From: Cellulophaga fucicola
GTDB taxonomy: Bacteria > Bacteroidota > Bacteroidia > Flavobacteriales > Flavobacteriaceae
Direction of reading: 5' to 3'
Length of the DNA stretch: 64,000 nt
Assembly: GCF_900119145.1 (NCBI RefSeq)
Contig: NZ_FPIY01000006.1
Location: forward strand, 62,001 to 126,000
Within the stretch, counting starts at the first letter, position 1. Each line of letters opens with the position of its first letter. Position numbers and translations under genes: made by a program. This document shows positions 17,948 to 26,881 of this stretch, piece after piece. The notes below the pieces were generated by a model, which saw only the letters and a list, made by a program, of their open reading frames with translations, ran no database searches and was not told where the DNA came from.

Positions 17948-18727
17948 TTAAAACGATGCTATGTATTTTATAACTTTTTCGTTAAAAACATCTGGCTGCT
18001 CTACATTTACAACGTGTCCGCAATCTTCTATAACTACCAATTCTGAAGCTGTATGCTGTTGTACAACCTTTTGTATAGAAGGCAAAAACATATAATCTTC
18101 TTGCCCCATAATATACAAAGCAGGTATCTTAATATCTTTAGTTCTAAAAAAACGCAATAATGGGTTTATGTCTGCAGTAAGCTTAAACCAACGTATAAAT
18201 TCTTTCTGGTATAATTTCTTAGCTTCTCTTACAAAAAGCGATCTAGACTCTTTATGGTTCTTATTTGGCATTATAACAAATGCAAAAAACTTATACAACC
18301 ATAGATAAGGAACAACAGATTTAAAAATAGTTCCTAAACGCATTAAAACTTGCGATCTAAAGTTAAGTTTTAGTATTGCACCTCCTAAAACCATACTTTC
18401 AACTTTTTCTGGATAATTTTCAGCTAAATTTCTAATTAGAATTGTTCCTAATGATATACCAATAAAATGAGATTTTTCAACTTTCTCAAATTCTAAAACT
18501 TGTACTATATCTTCAGTTAAGAAATTAAACGTATATTTTTTATCATACACATCTTTAAAACTATGTTTAGATCCACCGTGACCTCTTAGATCTATAAGTA
18601 GTATATTAAACTCACTCCTAAATGCTCTTACTTGTTTAAACCAGATAGAAGAACTACCTCCTGCTCCGTGAATAAACGTAACCCATTTTTCAGAAGTTTT
18701 ATGTCTATAAGTTGTATAATTAAGCAA
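17948..18727 (-). CDS. Alpha/beta hydrolase
   Basis: 259 residues. An alpha/beta-hydrolase fold with the oxyanion block FIHGAGGSSSIW, the strand RGHGGSKH, the nucleophile elbow GISLG (catalytic Ser), a lid region of about residues 120-190, and the C-terminal YIMGQEDYMF (acid) and CGHVVNVEQP (catalytic His). There is no signal peptide, so it is cytosolic. The substrate is unknown; the pattern fits broad esterases or C-C hydrolases. It is monocistronic. Confidence 0.85.
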   Translation of the reverse strand: MLNYTTYRHKTSEKWVTFIHGAGGSSSIWFKQVRAFRSEFNILLIDLRGHGGSKHSFKDVYDKKYTFNFLTEDIVQVLEFEKVEKSHFIGISLGTILIRNLAENYPEKVESMVLGGAILKLNFRSQVLMRLGTIFKSVVPYLWLYKFFAFVIMPNKNHKESRSLFVREAKKLYQKEFIRWFKLTADINPLLRFFRTKDIKIPALYIMGQEDYMFLPSIQKVVQQHTASELVVIEDCGHVVNVEQPDVFNEKVIKYIASF

Positions 18728-18898
18728 TATATTTTTGTGTTGATTGATGATGCTTTAAGCGCGTAAAAATAGGAATTATATATGTTGTTTGTATCACAAT
18801 GTTAGGATTTTCAGAAATTAAAGTTAAAAAAAAGATAAATTACCTATTTATTGGTCATACTTCACTCTTCTGATGAACCAAACCCCCTGTTTGAAACG

Positions 18899-18906
18899 TA
18901 TCTTTG
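18899..18906 (+). promoter_or_regulatory. -7 box of the 64-residue gene
   Basis: TATCTTTG lies 20 bases before the ATG at 18927 and matches TAnnTTTG. It argues for that ATG over an in-frame ATG at 18873, which would lie before the promoter. Confidence 0.5.
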
Positions 18907-18926
18907 TAAAGAACAAAACATTAGCT

Positions 18927-19121
18927 ATGAAAAATCAATATTGCAAAGTAGGTACTACTACTCCTTTAACTAACGAAGAGAATATGATTTCTTTATTAGA
19001 ACGCAGATACAACTCTTTTATTGAGATGGCTGCACAAATAGGAAATAGTAATACAAAATTAGCTGAGTTTTTACAATTTAAAGCTGTAAAAACTAGAAGA
19101 ACTTTAGAAAAACTAGTTTAG
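18927..19121 (+). CDS. Small hypothetical protein
   Basis: 64 residues from the ATG at 18927, chosen because a -7 box sits just upstream. The product is basic and helical ([38 protein letters not shown]), with no signal peptide or membrane segment. It was not recognised. The last nine bases overlap the convergent pyrF gene, which ends at 19113. Confidence 0.55.
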   Translation: MKNQYCKVGTTTPLTNEENMISLLERRYNSFIEMAAQIGNSNTKLAEFLQFKAVKTRRTLEKLV

Positions 19122-19934
19122 TTTATCTAACTCTATTTTCATTTGCTTTTGTAAATCTTGAGCTTTTTGTGCTGCTGCATTAGCAAAGTCTAAATTGTTG
19201 CTTGCATAAATTATACCTCTGGATGAGTTTATTAATAAACCTACGTTAGAACTCATTCCGTATTTACAAACATCAGCAAGGTTACCTCCCTGTGCCCCTA
19301 CCCCTGGCACTAACAAAAAGCTATTAGGTATTATTTGTCTAATTTCGGATAAATATTCGGCTTTTGTAGCTCCTACAACATACATTAAGTTCTCTGCTCC
19401 TTTATACGTCTTAGAGGTTACTAAAACTTGCTTATATAATTCTTTATTGTCTACAAGCTTTGTTTGGTAGTCAAAAGCGCCAGCATTAGATGTTAGTGCT
19501 AATAGTATTGTATGCTTGTCTTTAAAGGCTAAAAATGGTTCTACAGAGTCTTTCCCCATATACGGGGCAACAGTAACAGAGTCAAACCCTAAGTCCTCAA
19601 AAAAGGCTTTGGCATACATTGTTGATGTATTACCTATATCTCCACGTTTAGCATCTGCAATTGTAAAAATATCTGGGTAATTAGTATTAAGGTATTTTAT
19701 AGTCTTTTCTAGAGAAACCCATCCTTTTATACCATATGCTTCATAAAATGCAGTATTTGGCTTATAAGCAACACATAAATGGTGTGTAGCATCTATAATT
19801 TCTTTATTAAATGCAAAGATAGGATCTTCTTCTTTTAGTAAATGCTGCGGAATTTTAGTTAGGTCTACATCTAAGCCTATGCACAAAAAAGATTGTTTCT
19901 TATGTATTTGCGCTACTAACTGTTCTGTTGTCAT
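19113..19934 (-). CDS. pyrF: Orotidine 5'-phosphate decarboxylase
   Basis: 273 residues, the longer PyrF subfamily found in Bacteroidota and some actinobacteria. The substrate segment FLCIGLDVD, the catalytic charge network [12 protein letters not shown] (K and D of DxKxxD), the phosphate loop [11 protein letters not shown] and the final [10 protein letters not shown] strand are all present. It decarboxylates OMP to UMP in the last step of pyrimidine synthesis. It lies downstream of prfA, 129 bases apart, in the same direction. Confidence 0.95.
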   Translation of the reverse strand: MTTEQLVAQIHKKQSFLCIGLDVDLTKIPQHLLKEEDPIFAFNKEIIDATHHLCVAYKPNTAFYEAYGIKGWVSLEKTIKYLNTNYPDIFTIADAKRGDIGNTSTMYAKAFFEDLGFDSVTVAPYMGKDSVEPFLAFKDKHTILLALTSNAGAFDYQTKLVDNKELYKQVLVTSKTYKGAENLMYVVGATKAEYLSEIRQIIPNSFLLVPGVGAQGGNLADVCKYGMSSNVGLLINSSRGIIYASNNLDFANAAAQKAQDLQKQMKIELDKLN

Positions 19935-20063
19935 TCTATACTATGTTTTGACTTTGTTATATAAAAAAAGATTTTGCAATTGATGTATTTTGAACCTGAA
20001 CCTCTTCAACCTTCAATATATCAACCTACAAAATCTTTCATTTTTTTAGAATCTAGCTATTCT

Positions 20064-21140
20064 CTAGAAAATTTCAGATGCTTCTTTTAGTTTCTCTGTA
20101 TTTTCTACAAGCATTAACTCATCTAAAATTCTTTGAATATCTCCGTTAATTATATTTTGCAAATCGTAAAGTGTTAAACCAATTCTATGATCTGTAACTC
20201 TACCTTGCGGATAATTATATGTTCTAATTTTAGCAGAACGGTCACCACTACTTACCTGTGAGTTACGTTTTGCTGCATCTTCTTCTTGCTTTTTAGCTAA
20301 TTCTTGATCGTACAATCTAGAACGTAATACTTTAAAAGCTTTTTCCTTATTCTTATGCTGCGATTTTTGATCCTGACATTGTGCTACCAAACCTGTAGGT
20401 ACGTGAGTTAAACGTACAGCAGAGTAAGTTGTGTTTACAGATTGCCCTCCTGGTCCAGAAGAACAGAAAAAATCTATACGTACATCTTTAGGCTCTATTT
20501 GCACATCAAAATCTTCTGCTTCTGGTAATACCATTACCGTTGCAGCACTTGTATGCACTCTACCTTGGGTTTCTGTTTGTGGCACACGTTGCACACGGTG
20601 TACACCAGCCTCGAACTTTAATGTTCCGTACACCTCATCTCCAGTAACTTCAAACTGAATCTCTTTGTAACCACCACTTGTACCTTCACTTAAATCTATA
20701 ACATTGGTTTTCCAACCTCTAGATTCACAATACTTAGTGTACATTCTAAATAAATCACCTGCAAAAATACTAGCCTCATCTCCACCAGTACCTGCTCTTA
20801 CCTCTACCACAACATTTTTAGAATCTTCTGGGTCTTTAGGTATTAGTAATAATTTAATTTCTTCTTCTAACTTTGGCAATGCTGTTTTAGCTTCTTCTAA
20901 TTGCATTTTAGCCATTTCTACCATTTCTGCATCACTTCCGTCAGAAATAATTTCGTTAGCTTCTTCTATATTGTTCGTAAACTCAAGATATAAATCTCTC
21001 TTGTCACATAACTTTTTAAGATCTTTATATTCTTTGTTTAGCTCTACATAACGCTTTTGATCTGATATAATATCTGGTTGGATAATTAAATCCGACACCT
21101 CATCAAAACGTTGTTTTACTATATTTAATTTGTCAATCAT
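20064..21140 (-). CDS. prfA: Peptide chain release factor 1
   Basis: 358 residues, the usual RF1 length. The peptidyl-tRNA hydrolysis motif GGQ is at residues 231-233 ([10 protein letters not shown]) and the stop-codon-reading P-x-T is PQT at 187-189 ([10 protein letters not shown]). That P-x-T marks it as RF1 (UAA/UAG) rather than RF2. The N-terminal helical domain and the C-terminal [10 protein letters not shown] are conserved. Cytosolic and essential. Confidence 0.97.
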   Translation of the reverse strand: MIDKLNIVKQRFDEVSDLIIQPDIISDQKRYVELNKEYKDLKKLCDKRDLYLEFTNNIEEANEIISDGSDAEMVEMAKMQLEEAKTALPKLEEEIKLLLIPKDPEDSKNVVVEVRAGTGGDEASIFAGDLFRMYTKYCESRGWKTNVIDLSEGTSGGYKEIQFEVTGDEVYGTLKFEAGVHRVQRVPQTETQGRVHTSAATVMVLPEAEDFDVQIEPKDVRIDFFCSSGPGGQSVNTTYSAVRLTHVPTGLVAQCQDQKSQHKNKEKAFKVLRSRLYDQELAKKQEEDAAKRNSQVSSGDRSAKIRTYNYPQGRVTDHRIGLTLYDLQNIINGDIQRILDELMLVENTEKLKEASEIF

Positions 21141-21230
21141 AATCCGTGCTTCGCTTGGACTGCGAATTTACGATATTTTTAAAGATTTATAAACAACAAA
21201 ACAAACTAGCCAATAAAAAAAGAGTTTTTT

Positions 21231-22505
21231 CTAGTTAACATTTACAAAAGTAGCTCCCAAACTTACTATAAAAGAGTCTAATCCGTTATCTCTATTGTAC
21301 ATTGTACCTCTAACGTCTATAGTTTTTAAACCAAAACCAAAAACTCTTTGCTTGGCAAAAATATCTTTGTAACGTAGACCTGCCCCGTATTGATGAGATA
21401 TAAACTCACTTAAATCATAATCAGATGTGTAATAATCTAAAGTAGACACTGCTGCTTCTTTCTCATAAAAATATTCAGATTCTGTTTGGTTGTAAAACCT
21501 GTACGTTGGGTATAATGTAAAAACATTATTTAATTTAATAGGAATCTCTATACTAGCTGTATTAGAGGTAATTCCCCAATCATCTGTATAAAAACGATAG
21601 TAACTACGCACTACAAAAGCATCACTTATATAATAATTTAAACGACCTCCTATTGGAATCTTAACTCGGTTATCTGGCAATATTTCTACTCCGTCTGCTA
21701 GTTGAAAATCATCTATAAAAAAATCATTTACATCTCCAAAATATACACGCTGAAAAGGTGTACTTAACAATCCGTTTTGCACAATAATATCTGCAAATAA
21801 CGACCCTTGTACCTTTTTACCTAAAATTTGGGACAATCCTAAAGATACTGAATATGTGTTTCTATTTTCGTCACTAAACTCGGTAAAATTAGGACTATAA
21901 GTACCTGTAACTCTACTGTCAAAAAAGCCTTGTCTTAGTTCTATTGGGTATTGCGGTTTCCATTTATCTAAAAAGACTTGTCCAGAGATAGATAATTCTG
22001 TGTTTTTCTCGTTAAACAAATATGCATAACTAGCTCCAACACCTACAGAACTATAATCGTACTCTTTTGCAGCATATAAACTAGCACCTACAATCTTATT
22101 TCTATCTTCTGAGCTATGCTCGTAACTAGCTTTAAAATGAATTAACTTATCACTTTTAGAAGCACCTGAAGAAGCATTAAAAGGGTTTACTGCTTTATTA
22201 AAATCGCCATCTAAAGGATTAACATTACTAGATGAAGCCGATGTATACGCTGATATACCAACATCTACAGTAAGTACATCATCATTATTTAAAGGCATTT
22301 TTACGACTATAGTAGATGTTACGTCTGTTAATTCTTGCGTACCCTCGCCACCAGTTACAGCTGCATTATCTCCGTCTTGATCGTAGTAACTAAAAAGTAG
22401 ATCTACTTCTGTGTCTTCTAAAACTCGTTTGCTATAAGTTGCTTCTTCTTGTCCATAGATTAGAACAGAAAACAACAAAACTATTGGTATAAGAATCTTT
22501 TGCAT
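21231..22505 (-). CDS. DUF3570 outer-membrane beta-barrel protein
   Basis: 424 residues with a signal peptide (IPIVLLFSVLIYGQ). The rest is made of alternating hydrophobic strands typical of an outer-membrane barrel and ends in a short aromatic-hydrophobic strand (FIVSLGATFVNVN). The segment EDTEVDLLFSYYDQDGDNAAVTGG and the later repeated strands fit the DUF3570 family. It is the last gene of a five-gene cassette with Rieske, thioredoxin, ApbE and DUF4266 proteins; the preceding DUF4266 gene ends 17 bases upstream. The function is unknown; channel or anchor for the small lipoprotein is a guess. Confidence 0.8.
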   Translation of the reverse strand: MQKILIPIVLLFSVLIYGQEEATYSKRVLEDTEVDLLFSYYDQDGDNAAVTGGEGTQELTDVTSTIVVKMPLNNDDVLTVDVGISAYTSASSSNVNPLDGDFNKAVNPFNASSGASKSDKLIHFKASYEHSSEDRNKIVGASLYAAKEYDYSSVGVGASYAYLFNEKNTELSISGQVFLDKWKPQYPIELRQGFFDSRVTGTYSPNFTEFSDENRNTYSVSLGLSQILGKKVQGSLFADIIVQNGLLSTPFQRVYFGDVNDFFIDDFQLADGVEILPDNRVKIPIGGRLNYYISDAFVVRSYYRFYTDDWGITSNTASIEIPIKLNNVFTLYPTYRFYNQTESEYFYEKEAAVSTLDYYTSDYDLSEFISHQYGAGLRYKDIFAKQRVFGFGLKTIDVRGTMYNRDNGLDSFIVSLGATFVNVN

Positions 22506-22522
22506 TATTTTAATTATTTTTT

Positions 22523-22732
22523 TTAGTTACAGCCACAACCACCACCTGTTTTACCTCCGTTTGCTCCTGAGGCAGACTCTCTATAAACCTGAAAATTGGT
22601 TTCGTAACGTTCTATATTTTTTGCTGCTAAGGTCATTTCCTCATCATTAAGGTACACCTTATCATACCCCTTTACAGTTACACAAGATGTAGCTGTAATT
22701 GATAAACAAAAAAGGATAATTAAATTTCTCAT
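22523..22732 (-). CDS. DUF4266 small lipoprotein
   Basis: 69 residues. The lipobox (SITATSC, Cys17) is followed by the DUF4266 core KVYLNDEEMTLAAKNIERYE, and a glycine-rich tail ends in GGGCGCN with C66 and C68. Mature length is only about 52 residues. The two terminal cysteines and glycines are striking and may be a metal or modification site (inference). It lies between apbE (9 bases upstream) and the DUF3570 barrel gene, whose product probably partners it at the outer membrane. Confidence 0.8.
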   Translation of the reverse strand: MRNLIILFCLSITATSCVTVKGYDKVYLNDEEMTLAAKNIERYETNFQVYRESASGANGGKTGGGCGCN

Positions 22733-22741
22733 ACTTTAAAT

Positions 22742-23734
22742 TTAGTAATTATTTTGGAACGTAATACCTTTACTTTTATGTATTTGGTTATTTTGGTCTA
22801 CTATTATAACCTCTACTCCTTTTAATTGCTCTATAACAGACAATCCTGTTTCTACTCCCATAACAAATACAGATGTAGCTAAAGCATCTGACAATTCTGC
22901 TTTTTTAGAAAAAACAGAAACACTTTTAACACCTTTAGAAGGCCAACCGGTTCTAGGATCTATGATATGCGAATATTTTTCTCCTTTAAAAATGATATAC
23001 TTTTCGTAATTACCAGAAGTTGCTACAGAAGAATCTACTATAGGCAACCAAGAAAATATTTTTTCTGCATCTAGCGGATTACTTATACCCACCATCCATT
23101 TTTTTCCACTAACCTGGGTTCCCCAAGTAGTTAAATCTCCTGATGCATTTATAATACCACCGATTACCCCTTTACTTATCATTAATTGTTTTACTTGGTC
23201 GGCAGCAAAACCTTTTCCTATTGCACCAAAGCCAATTTTCATCCCTTTATTTGGCAAAAAGATGGTTTGTTCTTCTTTATTTATAACAATATTTTTATAA
23301 CCTACGTTTGCTATAGAATTAGCTATTTGCACATCTGTAGGTAAATAATCCATATGTATATTAAACTTCCAGACGTTATCTAAAGCTGCATAGGTGATAT
23401 CAAAAGCGCCATCTGTTACTTTAGATATTTGTATAGCACGCTCTACAAGCCCAAAAAGTTCTGGAGCTACTTGCACAGGAGCAACACCTGCATTTCTATT
23501 AATTTCTGAAGTTTGAGAATTTTTATCCCAAGAAGATATTATTTTTTCTATTCGTTTTACCTCTGCAATACACTCATCTATATAAGCATTTGCTGTTGCT
23601 GTTTCTTTAGCAACTATAGTAAAATCGAATCTATTGCCCATTAACTTTACAGTTTTATGGGCGGTAATGTGTTTTTCTTGAGCAACTGTAAACAAAAAGA
23701 AAAAACAAAACAGGGGGGACAGTAATTTTTTCAC
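22742..23734 (-). CDS. apbE: FAD:protein FMN transferase (ApbE family), exported
   Basis: 330 residues with a signal peptide ending TVAQ. ApbE landmarks follow: LMGNRFDFTI, ISSWDKNSQTSEINRNAG, GAFDITYAAL, the FAD-binding KIGFGAIGKGFAADQV, INASGDLTTWGTQ, and the C-terminal HIIDPRTGWPSKGVKSVSV plus LSDALATSVFVMG with the Mg2+-binding Asp and Thr. It moves FMN from FAD to Ser/Thr of target proteins outside the cytoplasm. The start overlaps the end of the thioredoxin gene by four bases. No classic flavinylated target (NqrB/C, RnfG) lies nearby. Confidence 0.92.
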   Translation of the reverse strand: MKKLLSPLFCFFFLFTVAQEKHITAHKTVKLMGNRFDFTIVAKETATANAYIDECIAEVKRIEKIISSWDKNSQTSEINRNAGVAPVQVAPELFGLVERAIQISKVTDGAFDITYAALDNVWKFNIHMDYLPTDVQIANSIANVGYKNIVINKEEQTIFLPNKGMKIGFGAIGKGFAADQVKQLMISKGVIGGIINASGDLTTWGTQVSGKKWMVGISNPLDAEKIFSWLPIVDSSVATSGNYEKYIIFKGEKYSHIIDPRTGWPSKGVKSVSVFSKKAELSDALATSVFVMGVETGLSVIEQLKGVEVIIVDQNNQIHKSKGITFQNNY

Positions 23735-24165
23735 TTAACAAAAGTACTCAAATCCTGAATATATTCTGATGGTGAGCTATTTTTATATCCTGTTTTACTT
23801 AAAATATTTTTATCCTTATCTAAAAGTAGTACAAACGGAAAATAACCTTGTTGATTATATGTATTAGCTAACTCTCTGTTTGCTAATTCTAAGTCGCTTT
23901 GTAATCTATTTTTCTTTTTTCTAGGAAAATCTGCTTTGTAAAGCACTAATTTTTTTTCTGCGTATTCTTTAAATTCTGATGATTGCCATATTTCTGTATC
24001 TAACTTTATGCAAGGAGCACACCAGTCTGATCCAGAAAAAACCAATAATATGTATTTGTCTTGTTCTTTTGCCTTAGTAACTGCATCAGAAAAACTACTA
24101 CTCCACTCTTGTGCTGTTATTGTATAAGAAAATAACAGACATACTATTACAACTAAATTTTTCAT
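23731..24165 (-). CDS. Exported thioredoxin family protein
   Basis: 144 residues with a signal peptide (VVIVCLLFSYTITAQ). It has a thioredoxin fold with active site SGSDWCAPCIKL (C49, C52) and the cis-Pro region GYFPFVLLLDKD. The segment EWSSSFSDAVTKAKEQDKYILLVFSG fits the DUF953/Trx_7-like periplasmic reductases. It is four bases overlapped by apbE and so translationally coupled. It likely keeps the cysteines of partner envelope proteins reduced, possibly the DUF4266 tail (inference). Confidence 0.88.
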   Translation of the reverse strand: MKNLVVIVCLLFSYTITAQEWSSSFSDAVTKAKEQDKYILLVFSGSDWCAPCIKLDTEIWQSSEFKEYAEKKLVLYKADFPRKKKNRLQSDLELANRELANTYNQQGYFPFVLLLDKDKNILSKTGYKNSSPSEYIQDLSTFVK

Positions 24166-24194
24166 ATTACACTAAAATCAAAAATATTGCCAAA

Positions 24195-24641
24195 CTACTC
24201 AAAAACACGTAACATAGTACCTGTTAGCGTTATTTGGTACACTTTTAAAGGCTTTGCCGCTTTACTATCTACCTGGTTTAAAGGAGTGCCTGTTTGACTA
24301 AAACGAGAACCGTGAACATCACAATAAAAAATACCTCCATCTACATTTGCAAATCTAACCTGATCGTAATTTTCGTGACTACAAATTTGACTAGCTGCAA
24401 CAAATTCGCCTTCTAGGTTTTTTACCACAACAACATCATTCTTAAGAATAAAACCGCCATTAGTTCCTAATTTAGAAGCTTCATCAGACTCTAGATCAAT
24501 TGTAAAATCTACATTACTCGGTTCTTCTTTTATATCACCTTTTTCACCATCGCTATCACTAGAACACCCACCTAAGCAAGGAAAAGTTAATGCAAATGCA
24601 GCACCTACTCCTAAAGTTCTTAAAAACTGTTTTCTTTCCAT
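24195..24641 (-). CDS. Rieske 2Fe-2S lipoprotein
   Basis: 148 residues. The N-terminus ERKQFLRTLGVGAAFALTF is Tat-like with RK in place of RR and ends in a lipobox (LGGC, Cys26). The Rieske cluster ligands are C87-S-H89 and C107-D-V-H110, the usual CxH...CxxH spacing. The C-terminal beta strands complete the fold. It is an envelope electron carrier of the arsenite-oxidase/nitrite-reductase small-subunit type. It is the first gene of the cassette with thioredoxin, ApbE, DUF4266 and DUF3570, 50 bases after purM in the same direction. Confidence 0.9.
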   Translation of the reverse strand: MERKQFLRTLGVGAAFALTFPCLGGCSSDSDGEKGDIKEEPSNVDFTIDLESDEASKLGTNGGFILKNDVVVVKNLEGEFVAASQICSHENYDQVRFANVDGGIFYCDVHGSRFSQTGTPLNQVDSKAAKPLKVYQITLTGTMLRVFE

Positions 24642-24691
24642 AATTAGTTGTTTTATAAGTACAACGGATAAAAGGTGAAAATTGTTGTTAG

Positions 24692-25870
24692 TTAGTATTC
24701 AAAAGTTCCGTACTCACTAGTAATTGTTAGTTTTTTAGTAGCATTTGCTTCTACTCTACCAACTATTTTAGCATCTACACCAAAACCTTTAGATATAGCA
24801 ATTAACTCTTCTGCTACAGCAGGATTTACATACAACTCCATACGGTGACCACAGTTAAAAACTTGGTACATCTCTTTCCAATCTGTTTTAGATTGTTCTT
24901 GTATTAACTTAAACAATGGTGGCACAGGAAAAAGATTGTCTTTTACAATATGTAAATTATCTACAAAATGAAGAATTTTAGTTTGTGCACCTCCGCTACA
25001 ATGTACCATACCATGTATATCTGTAGCGTTATATTTCTCTAATATTTTTTTAATAATTGGCGCATAAGTTCTTGTAGGAGATAACACCAACTTACCTGCA
25101 TTTATAGGAGAATCTGCAACCTCATCGGTTAATTTAACACCTCCAGAATATACTAAGTCTTCTGGTACAGCAGCATCAAAACTTTCTGGATATTTATTGG
25201 CTAAGTATTTAGAAAACACATCGTGTCTTGCAGATGTAAGTCCGTTACTACCCATTCCGCCATTGTACTCGCTCTCATAAGTAGCTTGCCCAAAAGATTC
25301 TAAACCAACAATAACATCGCCATCTTTAATATTGGCATTATCTATAACATCCTTTTTGTTAAGTCTAGCCGTTACTGTAGAATCTACAATTATGGTGCGT
25401 ACTAAATCACCAACATCTGCAGTTTCTCCGCCAGTAGAATGTATAACAATTCCATGGTTTTTTAAATCTTCTATAAGCTCTTCTGTACCATTAATAATGG
25501 CAGATAAAACTTCACCCGGAATTAAATTTTTATTTCTCCCTATAGTAGAAGACAACATAATGTTATCTGTTGCTCCAACACAGATAAGATCATCTATATT
25601 CATTATTAAAGCATCTTGTGCTATACCTTTCCAAACAGAAATATCTCCTGTTTCTTTCCAGTACATGTATGCTAAAGACGATTTAGTACCAGCACCATCT
25701 GCGTGCATTACCAAGCAATAATCTTTATCACCAGTTAAGTAATCTGGAACTATTTTACAGAATGCCTTAGGAAAAAGACCTTTGTCTATATTTTTAATGG
25801 CATTGTGCACATCTTCTTTAGATGCTGAAACTCCTCTTTGGTTATACCTTTCGCTATTAGATGAACTCAT
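24692..25870 (-). CDS. purM: Phosphoribosylformylglycinamidine cyclo-ligase (AIR synthase)
   Basis: 392 residues, the long Bacteroidota form. AIRS motifs are present: MHADGAGTKS, the metal/ATP block NIDDLICVGAT, IHSTGGETADVGDLVRT, and the C-terminal HGMVHCSGGAQTKIL and FNCGHRMELYV. It makes aminoimidazole ribonucleotide from FGAM with ATP in purine synthesis. It is followed by the Rieske gene after 50 bases and preceded by a DMT transporter gene. Confidence 0.95.
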   Translation of the reverse strand: MSSSNSERYNQRGVSASKEDVHNAIKNIDKGLFPKAFCKIVPDYLTGDKDYCLVMHADGAGTKSSLAYMYWKETGDISVWKGIAQDALIMNIDDLICVGATDNIMLSSTIGRNKNLIPGEVLSAIINGTEELIEDLKNHGIVIHSTGGETADVGDLVRTIIVDSTVTARLNKKDVIDNANIKDGDVIVGLESFGQATYESEYNGGMGSNGLTSARHDVFSKYLANKYPESFDAAVPEDLVYSGGVKLTDEVADSPINAGKLVLSPTRTYAPIIKKILEKYNATDIHGMVHCSGGAQTKILHFVDNLHIVKDNLFPVPPLFKLIQEQSKTDWKEMYQVFNCGHRMELYVNPAVAEELIAISKGFGVDAKIVGRVEANATKKLTITSEYGTFEY

Positions 25871-25966
25871 ACTTTTTTACTTTGACGCAAAAATAATGTA
25901 ATCCATAAAATTAGCAGCAATAAACTTTGGTAGATATCAACAATGATGGTTTATAACCGTAAAAAA

Positions 25967-26881
25967 TTAAACAACCGCTTGTTTCTTTAATGCTTTCTGG
26001 TTCTTTTTCTCTGTTCTGCTTTTTAGAATACCATTAGCAATTACAGTAATTAGAATAATAAAAGCACCTAAATAAAACATAGGATCCATTTTTTCGCTGT
26101 CACCAAAAATTATAAATGCCAATAGAATACCATAAACAGGCTCTAAGTTTGTAGTAAGCATTACCGTATATGGACTTAAAAATTTCATTATTTTAACCGA
26201 TGCAATAAAAGCATAAGCTGTACAGAAAGATGCTAAAACCAATATATAAATCCAGTCTGAAGCAGAAAGTTGAAAATTTATCTGTGTTAGATTACCTTGA
26301 AAAAGCATATAGATTGATAAAAATACAACCCCTGCTCCAAGTTCGTAAAAAGAAATTATGGAAGGCTTATGCTCTTTAATAAGCTTACCATTCATTAAAG
26401 AAAAAACCGTTGCCAAAAAAGCAGAAATTAAAGCAAGTATAATACCTTCTTTGTATGATGCTTCTATATTAAAAATAAGTCCAAGACCACCTATAACTAT
26501 AAGCCCAAAAACAATCTCGTACCAAATAACTTTACGTTTGTACCAAATTGGTTCTAATATAGCTGCAAAAAATGCTCCCGAAGATATTGTTGCCAAAGCC
26601 ACAGATACATTAGATACTTTTATTGCGGAGAAAAATGTAACCCAATGCAAAGCTATAACAACACCTGTACCCAGTAATAAAAATAAAGTTTTACGAGTTA
26701 CTTTTAAGTTATTCTTGCGCAATACAATAAAAAGTAAAACAAAAATAGCTGCCCAAAACATTCTATACCAAACCAGCGGTAAAGCATCTATAGTAATTAG
26801 TTTCCCTAAAACAGCTGTAAATCCCCAAACAAATACTATAAAGTGTAAATGAAGATAATTTTTAAATTTATCGCTTAGCAT
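25967..26881 (-). CDS. EamA/DMT family permease
   Basis: 304 residues with about ten hydrophobic helices in two EamA halves, for example FIVFVWGFTAVLGKLI at the start and LEPVYGILLAFIIFGD in the second half. The RhaT/EamA drug-metabolite transporter fold is clear; the substrate is unknown. The start codon lies inside the end of the LptF/LptG gene (14-base overlap), so it is coupled to tgt-lptF/G. The C-terminal tail is basic and cytosolic. Confidence 0.88.
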   Translation of the reverse strand: MLSDKFKNYLHLHFIVFVWGFTAVLGKLITIDALPLVWYRMFWAAIFVLLFIVLRKNNLKVTRKTLFLLLGTGVVIALHWVTFFSAIKVSNVSVALATISSGAFFAAILEPIWYKRKVIWYEIVFGLIVIGGLGLIFNIEASYKEGIILALISAFLATVFSLMNGKLIKEHKPSIISFYELGAGVVFLSIYMLFQGNLTQINFQLSASDWIYILVLASFCTAYAFIASVKIMKFLSPYTVMLTTNLEPVYGILLAFIIFGDSEKMDPMFYLGAFIILITVIANGILKSRTEKKNQKALKKQAVV

